Of a DNA stretch of 64,000 bases, positions 48,691-60,796 are shown piece after piece. The notes under the pieces were generated by a model, which was given only the letters and a program-made list of their open reading frames with translations, was not told the DNA's origin and made no database searches. Position numbers and translations under genes: made by a program. Source of the DNA: Papaver somniferum (taxonomy: Eukaryota; Streptophyta; Magnoliopsida; Ranunculales; Papaveraceae); assembly GCF_003573695.1 (NCBI RefSeq), contig NC_039364.1, positions 233,981,656 through 234,045,655 on the forward strand. The letters run 5' to 3'. The stretch's first letter is position 1. Each line of letters starts with the position of its first letter.

Positions 48691-50757
48691 ACATTTTAAG
48701 AAAAAAGATAGTGGAAAAAAGGGAACCTAAGGCGTACCTTTTTGGTAATGTTCTCACAGATGGCCTGCAAGAAGTTTTCGAGAATTCAAAACTCCAACCA
48801 CAAAGTCTCATGCTTTCTAGTCTCATCTCCTTTTCAATTTACATACAGAGTTCACATTGGCATAAACACCTGCGATATTCTGTACCACAAAGAAATATGA
48901 TCAAAATAATTTTAAGAGTTTAGAATTAGAATTTTGGGCATTGTCATTCCAAAATCTTGGATACATATGTTGGGCTAATGCTACTTTTTCAACATGATTC
49001 TGCAAACCACTGTAAAAACATTGCAGTACGTCGTTCAACCACAATAAGAATGTGAAAATGAAAACAATAAGAGCACGTGCAAATGCTAGAAGAATAGAGC
49101 CTAAAAGGATACATAATGTAATGGATCTTTCAAATATATATGCTCAGTTTAAGCATTACGTTTCAAACTTTCAACCACACATCAAAGCTTAGAGAGAAAT
49201 TTGATCCACCTATGACTTTCAACAAAAAGAAAACTTTCTAACTAATCCATAGGCTTGGACAGATTGCCAAAAAAATGGAACACAAATCAAATTGCTTGTA
49301 AAGAAGCAATTACGAAGATTCTCATACAATTTTTAAAATCATAAGAATGGAGCCTTGCTTGGTGTCAATAAATAAAAGTTATTAGTTAGATGACTAGATA
49401 AATTCATACAGCCATGCACTAGACGCACTTCATGTGAACTGGTGGAATAGTTTGTGCTAACTTGGATTAAAGACTACATATCAAACGGGATTCATCTTAC
49501 AAGCCAGTTACAACGTGGATCAGTTGGCAGTCCACCCCCTGCAAGAATATACAAAACATAAATCCTCAAAACTACTGTCTCATATGGTTTTCAATTTTGG
49601 TATCCCTGACTTCAGTTCTTCTTCACTTTTCACATCTGTAAACCGTAAATAACAAACACAATAACAAGTGGTCATCATTTGCAAAGCTTTGTTTTTGTTA
49701 CAGAACAAATATAATTTGAAGAGCTATTGCATTTCGGTATCTGTACTGGATACTAAATCGAAATTAGTCGGTATGACTGTATGAAACCAAGAATTATTCC
49801 AAGTGGTATAGTAAATTCTAAATTGAATTGAATTTTCCAACTGTAAGATCATTTTGAAGATTATAAAAAATTCAATAGAAGGTCACTAATCAAATCCACA
49901 TTTCTTACTCCCAACCTCAGGGGATTTTTCATCGTCGACATTTATATAATAAATGAATTTTATATAAGTTCTAAGTATGCTATCAAGATATAAATAATCT
50001 TACAAATCATTTTTATTTGAATGTATTTGATTTACTAAACATTTGGTATCTTAAAATCGTAATTTGTAATGAATAGTTCAGAAATGGTAATGAATAGTTC
50101 AGAAATGGTGGTGAGCAATAACAAGACTAGCATGTTTCAAATCAGTAAAGAGCAGTAAATATAAGTATAATAGGACAGGATTAGAAAACTACTATGTTCT
50201 TCCATCATGTACTTTCTAAGCAACATCCATTGATATACCATCTGAAGAGGACGCTCACTTCCCTTCAATAATATAACAACACAAAAAATTACTGATTGCT
50301 TAAATAAATTTTTCGATCACATTCTCTCCCAATGCAAATCATTCCTCAAATACAATATGCTCACTTCCAATTCAAATTTATAAAAATTAAAGGAATCAAA
50401 TGGATTCAATTACCAGTAGACTGCTCAAAAAGAATCGCCATGAAACCAACACTCCGTTTAATGAAAAAGCGCCTTTAGATATAAGAAAAGAATAACTTCT
50501 TATAACTAATCAAAATAAAATGAATACTTCGAGCATCATAAAAGAAATTTTAATAAGATTGCGAGGAAAACAAACTGCTCATGTAAAATTAATGAATTTT
50601 GTTCAAGATTTAGATGAAATTTTACCAGATCTGATTGTTTTTAGATCTTCTTCCAGAGATTCTTCGGTATTGACAGAAATGGGAAAGGTAGAGATGTCTA
50701 AAATAATTTAAACCTGATCATGAATCAAATCCGAGATGAAATTTTGTCAAAATCTTA
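48691..50757. other. 2-kb stretch without a supported gene
   Basis: I find no recognisable domain. A 63-codon open frame at 50520-50711 (beginning MNTSSIIKEILIRLRG) is unsupported by any known motif. A short direct repeat, AGTTCAGAAATGGTRRTGA, occurs near 50076-50113. Confidence 0.4.
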
Positions 50758-51779
50758 CAGGGGGTTAGTCGTGGGAGAGTTCGAGAGATTTTAATGTATT
50801 TGGGTTTTCTCCTGTTAGTCCTGAGGGAGTTTGAGGGAGTCTCTCCAAATCCCCGTTAGTCGTGGGGGAGTTTAGAGGAGTCTCCTAAACTCCCTAGAAA
50901 ACACCTGTTAGTCGCTGGGGAGTTTAAAAAAAGCTCTTGAACTCTCTGTTAGTCATAAAACCCTACAATATTAGGGAGTTGGTTTCTTTGGGGAGTTTGA
51001 AGGAGTTTTTAGTGTATTTTGGTCTCACAACAAATCTCTCAAAAGAGTAGAGATTTTAGTGTATTTTGGTCTCACAACCAAATTTGGTTCAAAATCTTTC
51101 TTTTCAAATCATACGGATTTCTCAAATTTCAGCAACAAAAATGTTGTTCCCAACATGATGAAATGATTATCAGATGATGGCCATTATGATACGGTGAAAC
51201 ATTTCTATGAAAATATTAGGATAGTGATCTAGAGTCCATGAAAACGTGTGGATATATAGATTTGTTTAGATCTACATATCCCGTAAGATGCACCAGCAAA
51301 AAAAAAATGTAGAAGTCTTCACAATTAGCGCTTCCCTGAGTTGAATTACATTACCACTTCTGCAACACCGTCAAAACTATTTTCTCACCACCACCATCAC
51401 CACCTATAACCAACCACTATTCCTTTAACCACCCCAAATAAGAACCCTAATTTCAGAAAAAGGGAGTTAGAATTGAATGGAGACCGTTAAATTGAAGGGG
51501 AAATAAATTATCTCGTTGCACAAAATAATATACTATTGATACAGAGATATGATCATTTTCATTTATTTTTTTTCTTTTGATTAAAGATCAATGTTATTTG
51601 CAAATGAGGGTTTATTATTTCTTAAAAGAGAATGAGTTAGGAGTGAAATCTCTCAAACTCCCTACACTCCCCCAAACTCCCTGAACTCAAACACACCAAA
51701 CTCTCTCAAACTCTCTCAAAATTCCTGAGATTTAAAATACACTCAACTCCCCAGAAATCACTCGAGGACTAACCCCCTG
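50758..51779. mobile_element. PIF/Harbinger-like non-autonomous element
   Basis: Perfect 13-bp inverted ends, CAGGGGGTTAGTC at 50758-50770 and GACTAACCCCCTG at 51767-51779, are flanked by TTA on both sides (50755-50757 and 51780-51782), the target typical of PIF/Harbinger (Tourist-like) elements. The left 200 bp repeat the end motif as GTTAGTCGTGGGGGAGTTT-type units about five times at 40-50-bp spacing. The right subterminal zone carries inverted equivalents (CAAACTCCCT). No transposase is present. Confidence 0.85.
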
Positions 51780-51782
51780 TTA

Positions 51783-52167
51783 GGCTGTCGTCTTCAACCG
51801 GAGTAGATGGAGAGCTCTCACGCGAGTTTCGACAAATGAAATTGAAGCCGCCAATCAAGAAGAAATGTTTGATGGGTATTTTTGTCCCCCAAAAATTCAT
51901 TCTGGACTAAATCGTTCACTAAAGGACCAACTCGTTTTGAATTTTATAGATTTGGACTAGAGAGTACTAGGCCTGAGATGAGTGGACTAAAGCGTCCCAA
52001 ACCCAATAACTTTGGGACTAAACGTCAATTCTTAGTTGCTCCAGCTCCTAAGCAACGAAATGCAGTAGCCAAGTAGCCTTATCTGAAAATCCTGAACCCG
52101 CAGGAGACATAGATTTGGCCTGATGCTATGAATCTGATTTGGAAAGCTTTACTTTTGCATCACAAAT
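51783..52167. other. Spacer, no supported gene
   Basis: Low-complexity GGACTAAA-type repeats lie at 51900-52025; a short open frame here has no recognisable domain. Confidence 0.4.
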
Positions 52168-52239
52168 GGGCATTTGGTCTAGTGGTATGATTCTCGCTTA
52201 GGGTGCGAGAGGTCCCGAGTTCAATTCTCGGAATGCCCC
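52168..52239 (+). tRNA. tRNA-Pro (anticodon AGG)
   Basis: 72 nt that fold as a complete cloverleaf: acceptor GGGCATT/GATGCCC type pairing, D arm TCTAGTGGTATGA, anticodon arm with stem TCTCG/CGAGA and loop CTTAGGGTG giving AGG, T arm CCGAGTTCAATTCTCGG. A T-rich Pol III terminator (TTTCTTTTTCTTTT) follows. It matches the usual plant nuclear tRNA-Pro(AGG). Confidence 0.95.
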
Positions 52240-52531
52240 TTAAATTTCTTTTTCTTTTCCAAGAAAAACCCTGCACTTCAGTTTTGTCTAGCTGCAGCTT
52301 TCAGCATATTCACTCTGTTTTGAAGAATTTAACAATTCTCTGTTTTGTCAACAGCCAAAAATTCAGGCATTCATAGAGAGGAAGGGAATAAATGATGAAT
52401 TGCAGAGTAAGAAGCACAAAAAGGAAAGATGTAAATCTCACAAATGAATCAAATTATGAAGAATTGATGTGTTACCACATTTAACGTGTCCCGACATGCA
52501 AAAACAAGGATATACATCACATACAACCCCC

Positions 52532-54893
52532 TCAAATTTTGATTTCGTAAATGTATGTTGATGACACTGCCAAACCCTCAACATCATATGTACGTATAAG
52601 TCTCTGTCTCTTGGTGGGGGATTCTAACCAACAGAACTCCAAATGGAAAGACTTCAATTCTGCTATGCTGTTTGCTATATTACAAGGGCACGCCATGTAC
52701 ATTCCTCCAGGTAAAAGAGTCATTTGGAAGCCTCCATCAAATGTTATTAGGTTATCTGATACAGTTCCTGCCCAGTGGACATTTGTAGTGACATCTCCGC
52801 CATCAGATGTTGATGTTATATCCTGTTAAAGTACAATATGCTCTCAGAACTTAACTCCATCGAAGTTACAGCACAAATGCCGATAGGCACCACAAAAATC
52901 TAGCATAACGAGACTCATTACGTGTATGACGTAGAATTAATGTTATGTGTGCTTTATTTCAGACGACCTTTCTTGTCCAAATTTTCCAAACCAGTAAAAA
53001 ATCAATCATTTTGGTCGAAGGATAACGCATATCGGAAAGTACTATTTATGCCATTTAAGTAGCTGCTTAACGTATGTCTGCTAACTATTATGGTTTTGTG
53101 TTGTATCATACATCAGCAAGTGATTTACGCGACCTAACTGGAACTGAATAGTTGGTCACATACTAGTTGCATATGAGAAACACGAACACCGATAAAAGCT
53201 TAAATCCTCAAAAGGTGATTGGAGAATGAAAAACCTGAATTAGCTGACCCTTGTCATCATATTCAAGTAAAGCCACAGTGTCTGCTTCAGCAATTGTAGC
53301 ATCATACACCCCACTCCGATTAGTAATAGAATGACCTTCCCACCTGCCTAGGAATGATGTGATCCTACTTGCGCTATCCTGCAAACAAACAGGAAACTTG
53401 AGAATCCCGCTAAGAAATTTTGAAGATTAGAGAATGGTTGGACATTTCTGTAATCCTATTCAAGCCATACAGTGGAGAAGCAAAGGCCCACCAACTGCAT
53501 AAATAATGGTCCTCAGAAGATGTCATTGACAACATTTGGAATTTTTCATACATAAAACACCCGTAGTAATTGATCACATGCTTATGAAAATTAATAAATA
53601 ACCTCAGAGGAAGCAAAGGAAGGCGGAAGAGGCGAGCCATCTCTTCCTTCGACAAAGACAAGAAGCATTTCAAGAATGCCTTTTGGGTCCATTATATGAA
53701 AGGCCCTCGCTCGCATATCTTTCACTTGTGAATTAAGGCAGTTCTCACAAACAACGGAAGGCTGACGAGAAGGAAGCTTCAGGTTTCTGTGTGCACAAAA
53801 CAAAGAATCCTCAGCAATGTAATGCTAGACTTACACTAGTTAATGAGAAGCACTCATAATTTGTTGTTCAAATCGCTACTTCAAAGTAGAGTAAATTATA
53901 ATAAAAGAGATAGCTCTTTCAAACAAACAAAAAAATACTACTGACTTAGGTGATTCTTCGCCAGTATCATTTTCTCCAAGAACCCCTTGCCTCAATACAT
54001 GTTCAAGCATTCCAGCAGTCTGGTACCGTAGAGAAAACGCTCGTTCTTTAGGGAAAAAACCAATCTGCAGACTAACAAAAACGACAATTCAATAAATAAC
54101 AATGACGATTGCGAATAGAAGACTCGAAGCAATTCTCCTTCAACACTGATTACCCTTCGAAACAGCTCAAAACTTGAAATGAGTTTATCGATAGTCTCAC
54201 CTGCTGATATTTGTCTATAGTGAACATATTGGTTTCTTTGATTTTGTACTCTGCCCATTCTTCCTCATCCTCATATAATAGAGGTTGTTTTATATAAAGC
54301 CTACAGTAATTCAAATATTATCCAATTGAAGCCCTAAATTGTGACATTCGAGTTAACTTCAAAAATCTTGAAAATACTAGATAAGACCATTAGAATTACT
54401 TACGTTTGAATTAGACTAATCAATTCACCATCACCATATGAACTGGAAGAAAGCTTTGTGGTTACTTCTTGAAGCAAATTCCCATGAGAATCAAATTGCT
54501 ATTACCAAAAAAAAAAAATCACACACATTAAAATAAAACCCTAAGAAAGCAAAAACAAATAATTCAATCAACGACAGTTACATAGAAGAATCCGTTCCAT
54601 TTCCCTAAATTGATATCAATAAATCGCTTCAGAATATCAATACTGATGGCTGTATCGTCTAATTTCTCATCTTCTTCTTCTTCTTTAACTGTAGAAGTAG
54701 CAGTAGTAGTGGAAGCTGAAGATTCAGCAGCAGCTACTTGAATTCGAGGAGGTCTGGTAAATGATGAAGAGATGGTTGGAGGAGAAAATGGAATTGAAGT
54801 TGATAGTGCAAATGAGAGGTTAGGGTTTTGCTTTGAATTCAGGAGGGTTTTTGGTAAATGAGGTGGTATTGGAATTGAATAAAGTGCTGCCAT
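52532..54893 (-). CDS. Chloroplast-targeted DUF3598 domain protein
   Basis: Seven exons on the minus strand join in frame: 54893-54582, 54498-54404, 54300-54201, 54064-53946, 53786-53603, 53378-53235, 52822-52532 (1,245 nt, 414 residues). All junctions use GT..AG. Residues 1-60 are rich in Ser, Pro and Thr with few acidic residues (MAALYSIPIPPHLPKTLLNS..), a typical plastid transit peptide, then an acidic linker (KEEEEDEKLDD). The mature part begins RFIDINLGKWNGFFY and contains LPSRQPSVVCENCLNSQ, MRARAFHIMDPKGILEMLLV, ITSFLGRWEGHS and MTLLPGGMYMACPCNIANSI and ends TYIYEIKI. These are landmarks of plant DUF3598 proteins, a lipocalin-like family of unknown biochemical role. No lesion is seen. 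The tRNA-Pro gene lies 290 bp beyond its 3' end. Confidence 0.9.
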
Positions 54894-55000
54894 TTGATTT
54901 CTCCTGAAAACCTTATCTGGTTATCATCAGTATTGATGGAATGATTCAAATTTTCAAAGTAGTCTTTTATATCCGAATATTTTGCTTTTGGATAACAAAA

Positions 55001-55078
55001 GGGCAGTTGGTCAAGTGGTATGATTCTCGCTTAGGGTGCGAGATTTTTTTTTTTTTTTTTTTTTTTTGCTCGGAATGC
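55001..55078 (+). pseudogene. tRNA-Pro relic with the T arm replaced by a T24 run
   Basis: GGGCAGTTGGTCAAGTGGTATGA and TTCTCGCTTAGGGTGCGAGA match the 5' two thirds of the tRNA-Pro at 52168 almost exactly. At the end of the anticodon arm a run of 24 T (55044-55067) takes the place of the variable loop and most of the T arm, after which GCTCGGAATGC resumes the tRNA 3' part. A cloverleaf cannot form and box B is lost. Confidence 0.85.
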
Positions 55079-55155
55079 TAATTTTCCATTTCCAGTTTCT
55101 TCTACCGGACACGGGATCATCGTCGTCTATGATATGGCGGTGTAAAGTTTGAATA

Positions 55156-55616
55156 TCAATTTACAAGTATATCGCGAAGAGAAAGAGCCATAAACTGCAA
55201 CGATATCCAATTTATGTATAGGTAGTAGGGAAGAATGATGCTATTATGGTATGCTCCTAAAAGAAAGGAATACTTTGCCCATAATCTTGTAGATCCAAAC
55301 GTACCCCGATGCCCTAAATCCCTTTGATTGAATATGGATTCAAAGCAATACCTTGTTGAATCATTGATGTTCTTGAATCGAGAATAACAAGCCACAAACC
55401 AACAATCAAGGTTTGAATAAATCACCCTCAAAACGAAGAGAAAATCGGCCCAAATGACAAAGAAAATCCGCTCCAAATAGCGGAAAAATATGTCAAATGA
55501 CATTAAAAAAAACAAAAATAAGTTTTATTCATAAGTTAGCTACTAAAACTTAATAAGAGAAGAAATCTTGCTTATATCTGGTCCCAAAATGATCAAATCT
55601 GAGCAAGATGGTAATG
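55156..55616. other. Stretch without a supported gene
   Basis: A 119-codon open frame on the minus strand (55515-55156) shows no recognisable domain. Confidence 0.4.
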
Positions 55617-55905
55617 GATGCTAGGTCTTTTTTCTTAGGGTGAAGAAGAAGGAGAGGAGAGAGAGAACGATGGTATTTACTCGGTTCTGGTCCTTTGAAT
55701 CTTTGACAACTGATGAGTATTTATTGAGTTCTCTGTTGAATCTGTAAGCGAGGCTGACAACTGATGCTAGGTCTTTTTCCTTAAGGTGAAGAAGAATGAG
55801 AGGACAAAAGAATGATGAGTATTTACTCGGTTCTGGTCCTTTGAATCTCTGATAACTGATGGGTATTTACTGAGTTATCTGTTGAATCTGTAAGCGAGGC
55901 TGAAA
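55617..55905. repeat. ~146-bp direct duplication, two diverged copies
   Basis: Copy 1 begins GCTAGGTCTTTTTTCTTAGG at 55620 and copy 2 begins GCTAGGTCTTTTTCCTTAAG at 55766. Both contain TTACTCGGTTCTGGTCCTTT and end with CTGTAAGCGAGGCTGA. Copies differ by several substitutions and small gaps. Confidence 0.85.
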
Positions 55906-56288
55906 CAACTACTCTTCTCACTCCAATGGAATGGACTCAACAACTCAAGCTAGATAAAGTCTTTTTCTTTTTCTTTTTCTTTTGTAGATCACTTAACTAT
56001 TGTCCAGCCGCCGAATGATAACTACAATGGTTTCCAGTGGGAGGACCAAAGTCTTCTTTCTGATTGTAAAGACATGTATGTATAAAGGAAGTGTAATCAT
56101 GTGCTGCTGACACTTTGGCTAAAAAAAGCTTTACTATCTACTTCTTCTTTTGCTTGTACTATTTATATGTCCCCGTTTTGATTAAAATTCATTTGTTTCT
56201 TTGTGTCTCTTTGTAATGGAAATTGTCCAAGTCTGGTTTGAGTAATAAAAGTCTTCTTTTCATCAAAGAAAAAAATATTTGTAGAAAA

Positions 56289-56365
56289 GCCCTTATATTA
56301 TAACTCAGTGGTAGAGGGCCAAACTTGTATACTGAAGGTCCGCAGTTCAATCCTGCGTGAGGGCA
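56289..56365 (+). pseudogene. tRNA-like sequence, Thr(UGU)-type, probably degenerate
   Basis: 77 nt with acceptor GCCCTTA/TGAGGGC, D arm CTCAGTGGTAGAG and a good T arm (CGCAGTTCAATCCTGCG). The anticodon loop CTTGTAT would read TGT. The anticodon stem (CCAAA/ACTGA) does not pair, and there are extra bases before the D arm. This suggests a relic or SINE head; the isotype is tentative. Confidence 0.55.
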
Positions 56366-57412
56366 TAAGATTAAAAATCTGGAGTTTCACAAATATTTTT
56401 ACATATTTTAACTCTAATTGTATGGCTTCTTATTCCGAAAGATTATGAAATTCAAATACATCATTCAAGGCATTTAGAGACTATTATTATTTTTTACTAA
56501 TTGTTACTCTTTTTGATGCTAAAAAATGTGTAATAAAATAACACATTTATAAACAATAATTATAAAGTTAACCCAGTAAAATTAAATATCATCACTTCAA
56601 ATCAAGTTAGCAAGAACATTTAGAACACCACGATGAAAGTTGGAGAAGAAATAGAGGCTAATAGTATCGTGGTATTTTCCCAGAACTGATTTCAGGAGCC
56701 ATGATCATAGAATAGAAGGATTGCAATCTCGAAAGAATGATTATAAAGTATGAACTGTCATATCACTCATTCGTGAGCAAAAAATAAAGTATAGCACAAT
56801 ACAAATTGTGGCATTACAAAGACCATTTATTATCTCCCAAAATTCCAAGTGAAATAGACAACAATGACAACTGAATTCTTACAGACAAGATTGACCGCGC
56901 TTAAGAAAAAAAAAAGTAGAAATAAACAATCTACCTGAATTTGAGCAAGATACCAATATCTTCAGAGGCTCGTGGATATGTTAGTAACTTCTCATGGATT
57001 TCTTCAACACTTCTTTCTTAGAAGATCTAATAATAATCCCAAATAATTAATGCCTATAGTAAGTCGATGCCCCTACCGCCTGGTAGTTCTATCCATGCAT
57101 CAGTTGTTTCTTTCGATTCCCGCACAGAGAATAATTTTCAAAAACCCATTAAAGGAAATATTTTTCTTGTCTTATTTGTTTTTAAAACAAAAAATAAAGA
57201 GGTTTCAGTTTAGGATTTTGTACATAGTTTCTTCTCACTAACATTTTTGTCCGATCTCTTCTTGTTCTTCCAAAGCACAGTAAATTTAGCATCACTAGAT
57301 TTACTATTAAAACTTCATCAAGCAACAATAGTAATACTTTAAAGTATATAACTAAAATTATTATATATCATCTATCCATCGTAAAGATTTATTTTTAGGG
57401 TTTAAGATACTC
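56366..57412. other. Stretch without a supported gene
   Basis: AT-rich sequence with no feature I can support. Confidence 0.4.
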
Positions 57413-57830
57413 ATGGAGTTTATAAATATTGATAAGTTCCCGGAAGGGTTACATGTTTTGGCGGTTGATGACAGCTCTCTTTACTTGAATCTTCTCGAGG
57501 CTTTACTAAAAAAATGTCGTCATGAAGGTCATCTTCATTACCTTTATATGATTTTTGATTTAGGGTTTATTATTCTTTCTTTTTGTTATTACAAAAGTGA
57601 TCCTAGATTATTGTATTGATTTTACAGTAACTGCAACGCTGTCTGCAAATGCTGCTCTTGGTTTATTAAGAAAAAAAAGAAAAACTTTGATATTGTTATA
57701 AAAGATGTACAAATGGACGAAATGAATGGTTTTGAGCTATTGAAAACCAAAAATGGAGTGAGAATCAATTTTTCGAATGCTACGACATTCGTCAGCAAAA
57801 ACTCTGGAAACTTCATCTCATTTAAACATC
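57413..57830 (+). pseudogene. Type-B response-regulator receiver fragment
   Basis: Exon 57413-57527 encodes FPEGLHVLAVDDSSLYLNLL and EALLKKCRHE, the start of a cytokinin-type B response regulator (family: FP.GMRVL.VDDD...L). The intron 57528-57627 is canonical and joins in phase, giving VTATLSANAALGLLRK. An A-run near 57670 then shifts the frame; the rest reads FDIVIKDVQMDEMNGFELLK, which keeps the phospho-acceptor aspartate context (family: FD.VISDV.MPDMDGFKLLE). It then degenerates after KTKNGVRI, so the conserved lysine and the MYB-type DNA-binding domain are missing. Not functional as it stands. Confidence 0.8.
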
Positions 57831-58860
57831 TTTAGATACATGCAAATCTCAACAAACTTTAAGTGATATGTCATGCATCGCAACAACAACCATGCTTCTC
57901 TGTTGTTTCCCATGATTCCTGAATCATATGGTACCTAGACATAAGATTATATTGGGGATAACAACTAACCATGTAATCTTATAATTTACAGTTAATTAGA
58001 TTTTGCTACTCAAATGTTTTAATATATGGTGTTTAGAAAAAAAAATACATCAATCAAGCGCACATGTTATATATTATTATTCGTTAAATGCATGTATCTC
58101 TCATTGTTTTAAAGAAACAAATAAACTTAATATTTCAAAGTAAATTAAACAAGGAATCTAACTTCAAATTGTTAGCAGTATAAACAAGTGAGAAACGGTC
58201 AAATCAGAGAACTTCATAACTTAATAGTCCTAGACATGAGTTTATATGAGAAAGAAAAAAAATTATTTTTATTAATATTACAATTAAAAAAATAAAAAAT
58301 ATATTTTTTTATTAGAAACACAATTTTCTTTTATTATACGCTCGAGCCACGATCCTTTATTCATGAGCAGGTTCCTCAAATTTCTTACAAAATTGTTATA
58401 AAATAGGATCACCAAACCTTGAAAATTTACAAACCTGATTATATATTTATTAACTCTTTCAGCTAACCAGGATATAAGAGCGTCATAATCGCTCTCTATG
58501 TTATTGCCAAAAGAAAGACGTTAAAAAAAGTTTAAGTCTTTTCATGTAATGGTGAGCAAATTCTTCTATAAAAACTGTGTTGTTATGCTTTTCCCCACAC
58601 ATAGTATTTCATCACTTGTTAAAAGCTACGTAAGGAAATTTTCATCATCATTATTTTCAATAGAAAATATAGATTTTTAAAGCTTCTCAGTGAAGAGGAA
58701 TATTTAGTGGTTTGGAGATCCTCAGTTGTTTCTACGTTATTGTAGCGATTCAACAACTTAACTCTTAACTATTAGAGAAACGTAAATAGAAATCTATAAA
58801 TGATATTAAATCACAAACATTAAAAACCTATCATAGTTATAAAAAGGTATGGGGTTTGTC
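57831..58860. other. Stretch without a supported gene
   Basis: Very AT-rich. I see no gene or clear repeat. Confidence 0.4.
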
Positions 58861-58865
58861 TCCAT

Positions 58866-58978
58866 GATAGCTATGGGTATCAGACGAACGACGTTTGATG
58901 GGGACCCTGATCCTGCGGCCTGGATATTCCGGATGGAGTTTTTCCACTGGACGGTTAGAAAATTTAGGTAATATAAAA
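58866..58978 (+). pseudogene. Short retrotransposon gag-like fragment
   Basis: An in-frame stretch reads RRTTFDGDPDPAAWIFRMEFF, resembling the FDG.DP..WI.R.E.FF motif at the start of plant retrotransposon gag domains, then stops. It is abutted by the MITE at 59003. Too short for a firm assignment. Confidence 0.4.
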
Positions 58979-59002
58979 TTCCGGACACACAATATTTACC
59001 AT

Positions 59003-59404
59003 ATAAGAGCCTCTCCAATGGAATGTGTGTGAAGAAAAAAGTCCCAATCCACGTAGGATCCACAACAATATTTATAAAAAATCATCCCCAACCCATTGAT
59101 GTAAAGATGATGTGGCAAAAAAAAAGTTAGACATCCTCTAGGTAAACCTCTAGTTTTAGACATTCACTTAGAGGATGTCTTCCCATCCTAGTCACACTTT
59201 TGTTAATAAAAGTCAATGAAAAATAAAACTAGAAAGGATTCTAACCAATTATATGCCTACAAATAAGTAAACAAATAATAGAACACTTTATGGATTGGAG
59301 ATAAAAATTTATTTCTCCTAACATTTAGGATTTTATACTCAAAGGATGTCTTAAAAGTGATGCCACATATGAAATATTCACATTCACCATTAGAGAAGCT
59401 CTAA
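59003..59404. mobile_element. ~400-bp MITE with GAGCYTCTCCAATGG-type ends
   Basis: Left end AAGAGCCTCTCCAATGG and the complement of the right end TAGAGCTTCTCTAATGG are imperfect inverted repeats. Inside are a further short inverted pair and TTAGAGGATGTCT-type repeats. The ends resemble a very common class of plant MITEs. Target duplications were not resolved, so the superfamily is left open. Confidence 0.6.
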
Positions 59405-60796
59405 CATTCTCAAATCAACAGTGCCGAACTATATTGTGTGAAATAACTGCTCCCCGTAAATTGGAAATTCAAAGTTCTAGATCTTGGTAACGATATACGG
59501 ATAGCAATTCTGAAATGAGTATCCAACTTTTCTCTAGGTACGATTTTGGTTGAAAACAGTTTTCACTTGGTAAACCCTAACCCTTATGTTTTCTTCCCTG
59601 TTATCCTTTACGTACTAACCTAAAAATAACTGTGTACACAAAGAAGGAATCAACTTTTATGTAGTTTTTGTTATCCTTTAGAATATGGAATCAATATCCA
59701 TGTACTTTCGTTTCTCTAATCAATGAACCCTAAACCTTTTTTTTTTATCTACTCCGAGGTAAGATTTTGATTTAAATTTTGTTTTGAATCAATGAACCTA
59801 ATCAAAACACTTTGTCTGCAAGCATGGTTTTTATTTCGGGATTTTCTATGGTGAAGTTCTGGATTTGTAAACTTCAATTTTATTTTATTTTAGTATATTT
59901 TACTTCTAGCTTCCAGGGTTGTCCTTGCATATCAGGGGATCTCTAATAATCTTGGTATGTTCAGTGTATTTTTGCTCAATTTTAGTTGTTGGTGTATTTA
60001 TCTGTTATTAGAATCGATTTTGTTGTTCTTATCTATTTTTATGATTGATGTAGATATTCTTACTTAGTTATATCCATTTATGTGTTGTTCTTTATCTATT
60101 TTTATGATTGATTATCAATCTACACCAGGCACAAAACGTAAGCAATCCAAGGGAATACCCATTATTATGAATGGTTTGTGTAATAAGTTAGCTCCTCATG
60201 ATTACTTAGACTTTTTGGTTGCCAGCTTAGTTTGCTAATTCTTAGTTTGGTATATTTTTATGTTGTTGGTAATGGTCTGTATCTTATACACTTAGGTGTT
60301 GTTCATGGAGTGATCCCAACATACATGTTTTTCTATTGTTGGTAATTTCGGTTCTTTACAACGCAGGCACGATAGGACAAAGAGAAATAATTTGCGATTA
60401 CATATTCTTATTTGTTATTCTTCATTTGAAAACCTGCGGCTCATACTTTTCAGGTAATCTTGATTCAGTTTTGATAACATGGGGTTTTTACTATTCTAGA
60501 TGAAATTTAAATTTAAAAGATGTATCTGCGTAATATTTTATACGTTGCTTAACAATTTCAAGTCAAATCTGTTCACCTTGATGATACCTTTGTGTTTGAT
60601 CTTCATAACCAAGAGTTAAAGTGTTAATAATTCCTACTTTTTGCTATGTATGCAAAAGAGTAGGACTTGCTGTTTCTGATGAAACATTTGTAGAACTACT
60701 GATACTCAAAACTATTTTGTCATTATATATTGAAACTATTGAATATAGTCCAGAGTGTTATTAAATATAGTGCCACAAGTTCCTGTAAGGAAAGCA
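59405..60796. other. Stretch without a supported gene
   Basis: It contains leader-like sequence (59570-59760, with AACCCTAAACC and two copies of ATGGAATCAA/AAGGAATCAAC) and intron-like T-rich sequence. No exon can be supported. Confidence 0.35.

Noticed and set aside
48579..48923. 114-codon open frame at the edge of the GTGTAC region
   Set aside because: Its first third (NYVHIKYQHVYIYVRIENQH) is translated palindromic repeat; no recognisable domain follows.
53410..53673. Separate minus-strand open frame in the DUF3598 gene
   Set aside because: It overlaps intron 5 and part of exon 5 in another frame; the spliced model explains the locus without it.
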